From assembly GCA_910583785.1 (NCBI GenBank), contig CAJTZK010000004.1:182427-246426 (forward strand): a DNA stretch of 64,000 bases, given 5' to 3'. Source of the DNA: an uncultured Oscillibacter sp. (GTDB taxonomy: Bacteria; Bacillota; Clostridia; Oscillospirales; Oscillospiraceae). The position numbers and the translations under genes are program-made. Below are positions 25,036 to 32,852 of this stretch, in pieces. Each line of letters begins with the position of its first letter. Within the stretch, counting starts at the first letter, position 1. The notes beneath the pieces were generated by a model that did not search any database, was not told where the DNA came from, and saw only the letters and a program-made list of their open reading frames with translations.

Positions 25036-25057
25036 AGGGGGCAGCTTCTTGCCCCCT
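25036..25057 (+). other. Leader hairpin that may compete for the toxin ribosome-binding site
   Basis: AGGGGGCA pairs with TGCCCCCT across GCTTCT. The same TGCCCCCT can instead pair with the Shine-Dalgarno run AGGGGGGC at 25068-25075. Two exclusive folds are therefore possible, one of them hiding the ribosome-binding site. Confidence 0.5.
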
Positions 25058-25081
25058 GATCCTGTGAAGGGGGGCTGCCCA

Positions 25082-25165
25082 GTGAGTACATCCGAAGTGT
25101 TGCAGCTTTGTTTGGTCATCATTAGCATTTGCAGCCTGTTCATTCAGGCTTACAAAAAGAAGTAA
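25082..25165 (+). CDS. Putative type I toxin: 27-residue holin-like membrane peptide
   Basis: A GTG-started frame begins MSTSEVLQLC, continues through one hydrophobic helix (LCLVIISICSLFI) and ends QAYKKK. This is the layout of the short putative holin-like / TxpA-type toxins (MSTYE...-start, one helix, basic tail) known from type I toxin-antitoxin loci in Firmicutes. AAGGGGGG lies 8 bases upstream. The stop codon lies inside a strong bidirectional terminator, and a consensus promoter points at the gene from downstream. It is too short for usual gene callers. The family call rests on the N-terminal pattern and the architecture. Confidence 0.6.
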   Translation: MSTSEVLQLCLVIISICSLFIQAYKKK

Positions 25166-25244
25166 CCGCCCCTGCCCCAACAGCCTGGCGGTTACTTCTT
25201 GTAACTAGTTAGAGGGCCAGCCGCTTTCCAGCAGCGCCTTTCTA
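25150..25244 (-). ncRNA. Putative antisense antitoxin RNA
   Basis: The minus-strand promoter at 25251-25279 would start an RNA near 25244. That RNA would end at the shared terminator after about 90 bases and overlap the 3' end of the toxin mRNA. This is inferred from the promoter and terminator only. Confidence 0.5.
25159..25198. terminator. Shared bidirectional terminator of toxin mRNA and antisense RNA
   Basis: GAAGTAACCGCC pairs perfectly with GGCGGTTACTTC over a 16-base loop. On the plus strand it is followed by TTGT; on the minus strand by TTTTTG. It includes the toxin stop codon. Confidence 0.75.
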
Positions 25245-25250
25245 ATACAT

Positions 25251-25279
25251 AGCATAGTTGGCTGCATCGGTTTTGTCAA
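25251..25279 (-). promoter_or_regulatory. Promoter facing the toxin gene
   Basis: Minus strand: perfect TTGACA, 17-base spacer, TATGCT. Nothing protein-coding lies between it and the toxin terminator, so the likely product is a short RNA. Confidence 0.7.
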
Positions 25280-25355
25280 CACCTCATCCGCCCCTTGTGA
25301 CGGTTTCTTTTAAACCGGATACCGCCTTCAACAATAATTAAAGGAGAACGATCCC

Positions 25356-25943
25356 ATGAAAGCCTGTCCCGACAGAGCGGCGGCCCTGGCGCTGCTGCGC
25401 AAGTACAACACCGAACCCTTCCACCTCCAGCACGCCCTGACTGTGGAGGCCGTCATGGGCTGGTACGCCCAGGACCTGGGCTACGGGGACGAGGCGGGCT
25501 TCTGGTCCGCCGTGGGCCTGCTCCACGACGTGGACTTCGAGAAGTGGCCGGAGGAGCACTGCCAGAAGGCCCCGGAGCTCCTGGCGGAAATCGGCGGTTC
25601 TGAGGAGCTCATCCACGCTGTTTGCAGCCACGGCTACGGCCTCTGTTCCGATGTGGAGCCCGTCCACGAGATGGAAAAGGTCCTCTTCGCCGCCGACGAG
25701 CTGACGGGCCTCATCGGCGCGGCGGCCCGGATGCGGCCCAGCAAGTCCTGCTCCGACATGGAGGTGTCCTCCCTCAAGAAGAAGTTCAAGGACAAGAAGT
25801 TTGCCGCCGGGTGCTCCCGGGACGTCATCAAGGACGGCGCGGTGCGCCTGGGCTGGGAGCTGGAGATCCTGATGGACAAGACCCTCCAGGCCATGCGGGA
25901 GAGCGAGGCCCGGGTGGCGGAGGAATTGGCCTCCCTGGGCTGA
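25356..25943 (+). CDS. HD-domain phosphohydrolase
   Basis: The 195-residue protein has HD superfamily metal ligands in order: His in FHLQHALTVEAV, the HD pair in GLLHDVDFEKWPEEH, a further His in AVCSHGYG, and Asp in LFAADELTGLI. This matches predicted HDIG-type hydrolases that cleave phosphate esters of nucleotides or signalling molecules. The ATG has AAAGGAG upstream. Monocistronic, ending at a bidirectional terminator. The substrate is unknown. Confidence 0.88.
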   Translation: MKACPDRAAALALLRKYNTEPFHLQHALTVEAVMGWYAQDLGYGDEAGFWSAVGLLHDVDFEKWPEEHCQKAPELLAEIGGSEELIHAVCSHGYGLCSDVEPVHEMEKVLFAADELTGLIGAAARMRPSKSCSDMEVSSLKKKFKDKKFAAGCSRDVIKDGAVRLGWELEILMDKTLQAMRESEARVAEELASLG

Positions 25944-25976
25944 CGGCCTCCTGATACGCGGATACAGGCAAAACGG

Positions 25977-25999
25977 GCGCCGGGGCAAAGCCCCGGCGC
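25977..25999. terminator. Bidirectional terminator, HD gene and helicase
   Basis: A perfect 10-bp stem GCGCCGGGGC around AAA, with outer AAAACG/CGTTTT pairing, lies between convergent genes. Confidence 0.8.
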
Positions 26000-26011
26000 T
26001 TCCGCGTTTTC

Positions 26012-27169
26012 TCAGTTAATGACTTCCAGTTTCCCGTCCTCCCCGAATTTCACGGAGACAATTTCATTCCGGGTCTTCTGGGCGATGTCGTCAATCCGCA
26101 TTTTGGACGGGTAGTCCGCGATCAGCGACACGGCCACCCCCTGGCGTTTCGCCCGGCCCGTGCGGCCGATGCGGTGGACGTAGTCCTGGTTTTCGTCAGG
26201 CACGTCGCAGTTGAACACAATGTCCACGTCGTCCACGTCGATGCCCCGGGCGGCCACGTCGGTGGACACAAACACCCGGAGCTTCCCGTCCCGGAAGAGG
26301 TTCATCACCTGCTCCCGCCGCCGCTGGGGAATGTCCCCGTGGATGCACTCCGCGTCGATGCCCCGCATTTGCAGGAACTTGCAGATGCGTTCCGTGGAGC
26401 CCTTGGTGTTGCAGAAGGCCATGCAGCGGTCAAAGCCCGTCTCCTCCAGAATCCTGGCGATGACATCCGCCTTTTCATTCTGGGCCACGTCCATGCGGAA
26501 CTGCTTGATATCGGGCTTGTTCTGCTCGTCCTCCCGGACGGTGATCTCCGCCGCGTCCCGCTGGTACACCCAGGCGATGTCCATGACCTCCCGGGAGATG
26601 GTGGCGGAAAAGAGCCCCAGGTTCTTCCGCTTGTTCATCTTGTCCAAAAGGCGGGTCACGTCGTGGATGAAGCCCATGTCCAGCATCCGGTCGGCCTCGT
26701 CCAGGACCACGGTCCGGGCGCTGTCCACCCGGACGGTCCGGCGCTTCATGTGGTCGCTGAGCCGCCCGGGGGTGGCCACCACGATCTGGGGCCGCTTTTT
26801 CAGCGCGTCAATCTGCTTGCCGATGGGCTGGCCTCCGTAGAGGCAGACGCAGCGGACCCCGGGGCGGAAGGCGGAGATGTCCCGCAGCTCGTCGGTAATC
26901 TGAATCGCCAGCTCCCGGGTGGGGGCCAGGATGACGGCCTGGACGGCGTCGTCCTCCGGGTCGATGTGCTCAATGATGGGGATGCCGTAGGCAAAGGTTT
27001 TGCCAGTGCCCGTGGGGGCCTTGGCTATGACGTCCTGCCAGGCCATCATGGGGGGGATGCAGCCCGCCTGGACGGGAGTGGTGAGTTCCAGCTCCCGGCG
27101 CTGGATGGCCCGCATAATTTCCGGCGACAGCCCCAGGCTGTCAAACCGGACGCCTTCTGTATATTCCAT
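26012..27169 (-). CDS. DEAD-box ATP-dependent RNA helicase
   Basis: The 385-residue protein contains, in order, the Q motif FDSLGLSPEIMRAIQRRELELTTPVQ, motif I APTGTGKT, motif Ia PTRELAIQ, motif II DEADRMLDMGF, motif III SAT, and motif VI HRIGRTGRAKRQG. There is little C-terminal extension, so it is a minimal CshA/RhlE-like helicase that remodels RNA or RNPs. The start follows GAGGAAATTTT. A longer reading from 27229 would include the transcript leader. Its own promoter lies 60 bases upstream. Confidence 0.96.
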   Translation of the reverse strand: MEYTEGVRFDSLGLSPEIMRAIQRRELELTTPVQAGCIPPMMAWQDVIAKAPTGTGKTFAYGIPIIEHIDPEDDAVQAVILAPTRELAIQITDELRDISAFRPGVRCVCLYGGQPIGKQIDALKKRPQIVVATPGRLSDHMKRRTVRVDSARTVVLDEADRMLDMGFIHDVTRLLDKMNKRKNLGLFSATISREVMDIAWVYQRDAAEITVREDEQNKPDIKQFRMDVAQNEKADVIARILEETGFDRCMAFCNTKGSTERICKFLQMRGIDAECIHGDIPQRRREQVMNLFRDGKLRVFVSTDVAARGIDVDDVDIVFNCDVPDENQDYVHRIGRTGRAKRQGVAVSLIADYPSKMRIDDIAQKTRNEIVSVKFGEDGKLEVIN

Positions 27170-27229
27170 AAAATTTCCTCTTTTCACCGAATGGGGCGTA
27201 TGATAAAATAAACACAGACTTTCCAGCAT

Positions 27230-27258
27230 ATTATACCGAAAAAGAAGGCAATTGTAAA
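27230..27258 (-). promoter_or_regulatory. Promoter of the DEAD-box helicase
   Basis: Minus strand: TTTACA, 17 bases, perfect TATAAT, 61 bases from the ATG. Confidence 0.8.
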
Positions 27259-27269
27259 GCGGTCCGGCC

Positions 27270-27284
27270 TTACAAGTCTTGTAA
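27270..27284. promoter_or_regulatory. Perfect 15-bp palindrome in the helicase/XRE divergent region
   Basis: TTACAAG-T-CTTGTAA. It lies between the two divergent promoters, just upstream of the -35 of each. A likely operator for the adjacent XRE regulator. Confidence 0.6.
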
Positions 27285-27289
27285 TTTTA

Positions 27290-27318
27290 TTGAATTTAAA
27301 ACTTTAACCAATTAAAAT
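27290..27318 (+). promoter_or_regulatory. Candidate promoter of the XRE gene at 27460
   Basis: TTGAAT, 17 bases, TAAAAT in a 200-bp pocket that is far more AT-rich than the surrounding DNA. The leader of about 135 bases that follows has no gene. Confidence 0.5.
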
Positions 27319-27459
27319 CTACGGAATCCTACAAATTATACAAGGAAACGCGAAGAAATTTAAGTAAAATTGTGTATTGTGAACCCAACAAGTCTGGTTT
27401 TTTATGCTAAAGTAAAGCTGGAAGACAAACAGGGTAAAAGTCAATAGGGGGTGTCGAAC

Positions 27460-27675
27460 GTGGATGAGATGGAGTATGTACGTATTCTTCGTGATTTGCG
27501 CGAAGACGCCGACAAGACACAGTCACAGATCGCCGAGGTCCTGGGAACATCCCAGACCATGTACGCACGCTATGAGCGGGGCGCCAATGAGCTGCCCATC
27601 CATCACTTAATCACATTAAGTAAGTATTATGGCGTCAGTACGGACTACCTGCTGGGGCTGAACAAGGAACGATGA
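27460..27675 (+). CDS. XRE-family transcriptional regulator
   Basis: The 71-residue protein contains a helix-turn-helix: ILRDLREDADKTQSQIAEVL, GTSQTMYARYERGANELP, then HHLITLSKYYGVSTDYLLGL. Translation probably starts at GTG 27460, which has AGGGGG at ideal spacing; GTG 27451 and ATG 27469 are alternatives. It is followed at once by a terminator, so it is monocistronic. It lies divergent from the helicase, sharing an AT-rich control region with a perfect palindrome. Confidence 0.88.
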   Translation: MDEMEYVRILRDLREDADKTQSQIAEVLGTSQTMYARYERGANELPIHHLITLSKYYGVSTDYLLGLNKER

Positions 27676-27677
27676 AG

Positions 27678-27709
27678 CACGGACAGGAAGGCCTCCTGTC
27701 CGTGTTTTT
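27678..27709 (+). terminator. Terminator of the XRE gene
   Basis: CACGGACAGG pairs with CCTGTCCGTG over 7 bases and is followed by TTTTT, two bases after the stop codon. The 125 bases between this and the next hairpin hold nothing I can identify. Confidence 0.9.
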
Positions 27710-27835
27710 GCCGGGTGCCCCTTGCGGCGGCTTCCGGGGCTGTGGCCGGGTTCCGCAAGCAGGTCCCGGGCCCTGCGCCCGGCCCGGTAAATCCATCGGA
27801 GGGACATGCTTCCCCCTTTGGCCGCCCCCATGGGG

Positions 27836-27865
27836 AAGGCCCCCGGCTTGCGCCGGGGGCCTTTT
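27836..27865. terminator. Terminator of the RNase J gene (bidirectional)
   Basis: AAGGCCCCCGGC pairs with GCCGGGGGCCTT across TTGC, with flanking A and T tracts, 17 bases beyond the RNase J stop. Confidence 0.85.
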
Positions 27866-27881
27866 GATACGCAGAACGCGT

Positions 27882-29540
27882 TTACAGCCGGGTCACAACG
27901 GGAATGACCATGGGGCTGCGCTTCGTGGTCTTAAAGAGGTAGCTGCTGACGGCGGACTTCACCACGCCCCGGAGTTCCCCGTCGTCCCGCCCGCGCTTGC
28001 GGGTGACGGATTCCGCCGCGTCCATGGCGATGCCCTGGAGTTCCTTCATCAGGTCCCCGGACTCCTTCACGTAGATGAAGCCCCGGGTGATGATCTCCGG
28101 CGGGCTGAGGAGCCCCCCGTCGTGGCTGGAGATGGGCAGGACCACGACGACCATGCCGTCCTCCGCCAGGCGCTTGCGGTCCCGCATGACCACGGCGCCC
28201 ACGTCGCCCACGCCGGAGCCGTCCACGTAGACTTCCCCGGCGGGGACGGCCCCGCCCAGCTTCAGGGTCTTGGCGGTGAGTTCAATGACGCTTCCGTTCT
28301 CCGCGATGGCGATGTGGTTCCGGTCCAGGCCCATCTGCTGGGCCACCTGGCTGTGAATCTGGAGCATCCGCTGCTCGCCGTGGAGGGGGATGAAGAACCG
28401 GGGCCGGGTGAGGGCGTGGATGATTTTCAGTTCCTCCTGACAGGCGTGGCCGGAGACATGGAGCATGTCCGCCCGGTCGTAGATGACCTTCACGCCCTTG
28501 CGGAACAGCTCGTTGATGACCCGGCTCACCGTCACCTCGTTGCCGGGGATGGCGGAGGCGGAGATGATCACCTTGTCCCCGGGGCCGACTTCCACCTGCT
28601 TGTGGGTGGAGAAGGCCATGCGGTACAGGGCGCTCATCTCCTCGCCCTGGGACCCGGTGGTGACGATGACCTGCTTGTTTTTCGGCAGGCTCTTGATTTT
28701 GCTGATGTCCACCAGGGTGTTCTTGGGCACCTTCATATAGCCCAGCTCCGTGGACACCCGCATGATGTTCTCCATGGACCGGCCCGTGACGGCCACCTTC
28801 CGCCCGTGGGCGGCGGCGGCGTCCAGCACCTGCTGGATGCGGTGGACGTTGGAGGCGAAGGTGGTGACGATGATCCGCTCCTCGCAGCCCTGGAACTGGC
28901 GCATGAAGGTCTGTCCCACCGCCCGCTCGCTCATGGTGTAGCCCGGGCGTTCCACGTTGGTGGAGTCGGCGCAGAGGGCCAGCACGCCCCCCTTGCCCAG
29001 CTCGCCCAGCCGGGCCAGGTCGATGACCTCCCCGTCAATGGGGGTGGAGTCAATTTTAAAGTCCCCGGTGTGGACCACGGTGCCCATATGGGTGTGGATG
29101 GCGAAAGCCACGGAGTCGGCAATGGAGTGGTTCACGTGGATGAACTCCACAGTGAACTTTCCCGCCCGGACGGACTTGCCGGGCTCCACAGTGATGAGCT
29201 TGGTGCTCTTGGCCAGGCCGTGCTCCTCCAGCTTCAGCTGGATGAGCCCGGCGGTAAAACGGGTGCAGTAGATGGGCAGGTTTACCTGCTTGAGGACATA
29301 GGGAATGGCTCCCACGTGGTCCTCGTGGCCGTGGGTGATGAAGAGGCCCCGGATGCGGGCGCGGTTCTTGATCAGGTAGGTCACGTCGGGGATGATGCAG
29401 TCAATGCCATACATGTCGTCCCCGGGGAAGGCCATGCCGCAGTCCACCACGATGAGTTCCCCGCCGTACTCGTAAGCGGTCATGTTTTTTCCGATCTCAT
29501 TGAGGCCGCCCAGAGGGATGATTTTCAGTTTTTCTGCCAT
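27882..29540 (-). CDS. rnj: Ribonuclease J
   Basis: The 552-residue protein is a metallo-beta-lactamase/beta-CASP nuclease with 5' exo- and endoribonuclease activity in mRNA decay and rRNA maturation. It starts MAEKLKIIPLGGLNEIGKNM, has the zinc motif THGHEDHVGAI, then the beta-CASP motifs (VTTGSQGEEMSALYRMA, HVSGHACQEEL, PLHGEQRMLQ). The length matches the family. The start is placed at the ATG 14 bases behind AAGGAG; upstream in-frame codons belong to the leader. The C-terminal half includes the usual J-specific domain. A second paralogue is not seen here. Confidence 0.97.
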   Translation of the reverse strand: MAEKLKIIPLGGLNEIGKNMTAYEYGGELIVVDCGMAFPGDDMYGIDCIIPDVTYLIKNRARIRGLFITHGHEDHVGAIPYVLKQVNLPIYCTRFTAGLIQLKLEEHGLAKSTKLITVEPGKSVRAGKFTVEFIHVNHSIADSVAFAIHTHMGTVVHTGDFKIDSTPIDGEVIDLARLGELGKGGVLALCADSTNVERPGYTMSERAVGQTFMRQFQGCEERIIVTTFASNVHRIQQVLDAAAAHGRKVAVTGRSMENIMRVSTELGYMKVPKNTLVDISKIKSLPKNKQVIVTTGSQGEEMSALYRMAFSTHKQVEVGPGDKVIISASAIPGNEVTVSRVINELFRKGVKVIYDRADMLHVSGHACQEELKIIHALTRPRFFIPLHGEQRMLQIHSQVAQQMGLDRNHIAIAENGSVIELTAKTLKLGGAVPAGEVYVDGSGVGDVGAVVMRDRKRLAEDGMVVVVLPISSHDGGLLSPPEIITRGFIYVKESGDLMKELQGIAMDAAESVTRKRGRDDGELRGVVKSAVSSYLFKTTKRSPMVIPVVTRL

Positions 29541-29880
29541 AGTATAGAATAGCTCCTTATCAATATAAAAATGTACAGCCGCCTTGTACCCGGTATTTGG
29601 GCATAGCAAAGAAGAGACGCCCTTCGTCCGCCCAGCCCCGTTACGCCGGCGGAGGTTTGGCAGCGTCCTATCGCAACCGAATATAAAAGCCGCTTGGGCC
29701 CTTGCCCGGAAAGGGGGCGCGGGCGTTTATTATTTGACCAGCCGGGAAGCGCGTCCCGTCCTGGAAAAATACCATCCTCAACGCCGGGAAAGCCGCCCGG
29801 CGGAACCGTTCCAGGAACCCGGAGGGGGCCGCCGGAACGTCAACTCGCTATAGTATAGCACAGGAAAACCCATTTGTATA
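29541..29880 (-). other. Long structured leader or spacer upstream of RNase J
   Basis: About 310 bases without a credible gene. A minus-strand TATACT near 29853 could start a long RNase J leader. Nested pairing CCTGGAA (29760-29766) with TTCCAGG (29809-29815) encloses a second stem CGCCGGG/CCCGGCG. No T-box, riboswitch or tRNA signature was recognised. Confidence 0.4.
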
Positions 29881-29908
29881 CAAAAACTTTTCGAAATTCG
29901 CCGGAAGA

Positions 29909-29937
29909 TTGACGGCCCCGGGAAAATATGCTATCAT
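29909..29937 (+). promoter_or_regulatory. Promoter of radC
   Basis: TTGACG, 17-base spacer, TATCAT, 70 bases before the radC start. Confidence 0.7.
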
Positions 29938-30006
29938 ATTCTCCAAATGTCCAGCCCGGGTTCCGCCGTATCCGGCGGAGGGGCGGAGCTGGCGGGAGGT
30001 GAGGCC

Positions 30007-30681
30007 ATGGGCGTCCACGACGGGCACCGGGACCGTATGCGCAAACGCTTTTTCGAAAATGACCTGGAGGGCTTTGCCAGCCATGAGGCCCTGGAGCTGC
30101 TGCTCTATTACGCCATCCCCCGGGGAGACGTGAACCCCCTGGCCCACGCGCTGATGGACCGCTTTGGGAGCCTGTCCGGCGTGTTCTCCGCTCCCGCGGA
30201 GCTGCTGGCCCAGGTGGATGGCGTGGGGGAGCGGACGGCCATGCTGCTGCGCCTGGTTCCCCAGATTGCCCAGAAGGCCCGGCTGGGGGACCTGGAGCGG
30301 GAGCTGGCCCTGAACACCCGGGAGCGGGTGGGGGACTACCTGCTGGAGCTCTTCTCCCGGGAGCGGAACGAGGCGGTGTACCAAATCTGCCTGGACGGGA
30401 AGGGAAAGTTCCTGGCCTGCCGCCGCCTGGGGGAGGGCAGCGCCTCGGCGGTGAACCTGGACGTCCGCAAGATCGTGCAAAACGCCATTTTGTACTGTGC
30501 CAGCTCCGTTATCCTGGCCCACAACCATCCCAGCGGCGTGGCCCTGCCCTCCCAGGAGGACCACGCGGCCACCCTCCGGGTCAAGGCGGCCCTGGAGTCC
30601 GTGGACGTCCGGCTGGAGGACCACATCGTGGTGGCCGACCATGACTTCATCTCTTTTTCCCAATCGGGCTTCCTCCGCTGA
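30007..30681 (+). CDS. radC: RadC/JAB-domain protein
   Basis: The 224-residue protein has an N-terminal helix-hairpin-helix region (ELLLYYAIPRGDVNPLAHALMDRFGSLSGVF, then LLAQVDGVGERTAMLL). The C-terminal JAMM-like metalloprotein domain has LAHNHPSGVALPSQEDHAAT, with the two His and Asp ligands. Despite the name, a direct role in DNA repair is unproven for the family. The start follows GGGAGGTGAG. It is 105 bases upstream of uvrB, which has its own promoter. Confidence 0.93.
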   Translation: MGVHDGHRDRMRKRFFENDLEGFASHEALELLLYYAIPRGDVNPLAHALMDRFGSLSGVFSAPAELLAQVDGVGERTAMLLRLVPQIAQKARLGDLERELALNTRERVGDYLLELFSRERNEAVYQICLDGKGKFLACRRLGEGSASAVNLDVRKIVQNAILYCASSVILAHNHPSGVALPSQEDHAATLRVKAALESVDVRLEDHIVVADHDFISFSQSGFLR

Positions 30682-30721
30682 GGGGCCCGCCGGGAGTTGG
30701 AAACTATATATCGAACGGATG

Positions 30722-30750
30722 TTGCAATTTGGGTCGGCTCGTGGTAGAAT
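30722..30750 (+). promoter_or_regulatory. Promoter of uvrB
   Basis: TTGCAA, 17-base spacer, TAGAAT with an upstream TGG, 36 bases before the ATG. No clear LexA box (GAAC-N4-GTTC type) overlaps it. Confidence 0.75.
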
Positions 30751-30786
30751 AGAGCCCAGCCTGAATGCCGCCCATAGGAGGTCCCC

Positions 30787-32763
30787 ATGCCGAAGTTTCA
30801 AGTTGTGTCCGAATACCAGCCCTCCGGCGACCAGCCGGAGGCCATCGCCGCCCTGGCGGCGGGCATTGAGAGCGGCCTGAAGGAGCAGGTCCTCCTGGGC
30901 GTCACTGGCTCCGGAAAGACCTTCACCATGGCCAAGGTCATCGAGGCCGTCCAGCGGCCCACCCTGGTCCTGGCCCACAATAAGACCCTGGCGGCCCAGC
31001 TGTGCGCGGAGTTCAAGGAGTTCTTCCCGAACAACGCCGTGGAGTACTTTGTGTCCTACTACGATTACTACCAGCCGGAGGCCTATATTCCCCACACGGA
31101 CACCTACATTGCCAAGGACGCCTCCACCAACGACGAAATTGACCGCCTCCGCCTCTCCGCCACCTGCGCCCTGCTGGAGCGGCGGGACGTCATCGTGGTG
31201 TCCTCCGTTTCCTGCATCTACGGATTGGGGGAGCCCGACGACTTCGCCAAGATGGTGGTTTCCCTCCGGGCTGGGGCCGAGTGGGACCGGGACGAGCTCC
31301 TCCGGCGGCTGGTGGAGATCCGCTACGAGCGGAACGACATCGCCTTCGAGCGGAATATGTTCCGGGTCCGGGGGGACACGGTGGAGATTTACCCCGCCTA
31401 TTACAAGGACAAGGCCATCCGGGTGGAGTTCTTCGGGGACGAGATCGAGCGGGTCAGCGAGTTCAACCCCATCACGGGCTCCGTGAACCGGGTGCTGAAC
31501 CACATCGCCATCTACCCCGCCAGCCACTATGTCACCACCAAGGACAAGATGGACCGGGCCATCGGGGAAATCCGGAAGGAGCTGGAGGAACAGGTCCGGG
31601 TTTTTATGGAGAACAACCAGCTGGTGGAGGCCCAGCGGGTCCGCCAGCGGACGGAGTACGACATGGAGATGATGGCGGAACTGGGGTACTGTTCCGGCAT
31701 TGAGAACTACTCCCGCATCATCTCCGAGCGGCCCCAGGGCTCCGCCCCCATGACGCTGCTGGACTTCTTCCCCGACGACTTCGTGCTGTTTGTGGACGAG
31801 AGCCACGTGACCCTCCCCCAGGTCCGGGCCATGTACAACGGGGACCACGCCCGGAAGGACTCCCTGGTGAAATACGGCTTCCGCCTCCCCTGCGCCTATG
31901 ACAACCGCCCCTTGAAGTTCGAGGAGTTTGAGGGCCGGATCGGGCAGGCCATCTTCGTCTCCGCCACGCCGGGCCCCTATGAGCGGGGACGGGCGGACCA
32001 GGTGGTGGAGCAGGTGATCCGCCCCACGGGCCTGCTGGACCCCCGGGTGGAGGTCCGGCCCGTGACCGGGCAGATCGACGATTTGATGGAGGAGATCAAC
32101 GCCCGGGCGGCGAAGGACGAGCGGGTGCTGGTGACCACGCTGACGAAAAAAATGGCGGAGGACCTGACGGAGTATTTCAAAAACGCCGGGATCAAGGTCC
32201 GCTATATGCACTCCGACGTGGAGACCATCGAGCGGATGGAGATCATCCGGGACCTGCGGCTGGGGAAGTTCGACGTGCTTATCGGTATCAACCTCCTGCG
32301 GGAGGGCCTGGACCTTCCCGAGGTCAGCCTGGTGGCCGTGCTGGACGCGGACAAGGAGGGCTTCCTCCGGTCCGAGACGTCCCTGATCCAGACCATCGGA
32401 CGGGCCGCCCGGAACGCGGAGGGCCTGGTCATCCTCTACGCGGATGCCATCACCCCCTCCATGCGGGCGGCCATGGACGAGACGGAGCGCCGCCGGGGGA
32501 TACAGGACCGCTTCAACCAGGAGCACGGCATCGTCCCCAAGACCATCATCAAGGGCGTCCGGGAGGTGCTGGAGATTTCTACCACGGCGGAGGACGAGAC
32601 CACCCGGGCCCGCCACCACCGCAAGCTGAACAAGGCGGAGCGGGACGCAGAGATCAAGCGCCTGGAAAAGGAAATGAGGGAAGCCAGCAAGATGCTGGAA
32701 TTCGAATATGCGGCGGTTCTGCGGGACCGGATCATCGAATTGCGGGGGGACACCTCTTCTTGA
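30787..32763 (+). CDS. uvrB: Excinuclease ABC subunit B
   Basis: The 658-residue helicase-like damage-verification subunit of nucleotide excision repair. It has Walker A GVTGSGKTFTMAKV, the beta-hairpin region YYDYYQPEAYIP, Walker B FVDESHVT, SATPGPYE, the motif VI region TIGRAARNAEG, and a C-terminal UVR domain (IKRLEKEMREASKMLEFEYAAVLRDRIIEL) that binds UvrC. The length is standard. uvrA lies about 3 kb downstream in a separate unit and uvrC is not in the window. Confidence 0.98.
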   Translation: MPKFQVVSEYQPSGDQPEAIAALAAGIESGLKEQVLLGVTGSGKTFTMAKVIEAVQRPTLVLAHNKTLAAQLCAEFKEFFPNNAVEYFVSYYDYYQPEAYIPHTDTYIAKDASTNDEIDRLRLSATCALLERRDVIVVSSVSCIYGLGEPDDFAKMVVSLRAGAEWDRDELLRRLVEIRYERNDIAFERNMFRVRGDTVEIYPAYYKDKAIRVEFFGDEIERVSEFNPITGSVNRVLNHIAIYPASHYVTTKDKMDRAIGEIRKELEEQVRVFMENNQLVEAQRVRQRTEYDMEMMAELGYCSGIENYSRIISERPQGSAPMTLLDFFPDDFVLFVDESHVTLPQVRAMYNGDHARKDSLVKYGFRLPCAYDNRPLKFEEFEGRIGQAIFVSATPGPYERGRADQVVEQVIRPTGLLDPRVEVRPVTGQIDDLMEEINARAAKDERVLVTTLTKKMAEDLTEYFKNAGIKVRYMHSDVETIERMEIIRDLRLGKFDVLIGINLLREGLDLPEVSLVAVLDADKEGFLRSETSLIQTIGRAARNAEGLVILYADAITPSMRAAMDETERRRGIQDRFNQEHGIVPKTIIKGVREVLEISTTAEDETTRARHHRKLNKAERDAEIKRLEKEMREASKMLEFEYAAVLRDRIIELRGDTSS

Positions 32764-32852
32764 GAAAAAGCGCCCAAACAGAACGTTTGCCCGCCCGGGC
32801 CGCCTAGATGTGAACCTGGCTGGAGCGGCGGCGGAACACGAGGTCAAGGAAT

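Noticed and set aside
27710..27835. Possible small SRP RNA (CCGCAAGCAGG-like stretch)
   Set aside because: The conserved GGTCAGGNCCGGAAGGNAGCAGC core is not present on either strand.
29584..29853. 89-codon plus-strand frame between rnj and radC
   Set aside because: No ribosome-binding site, Arg/Pro-rich composition, overlaps the predicted structured leader.
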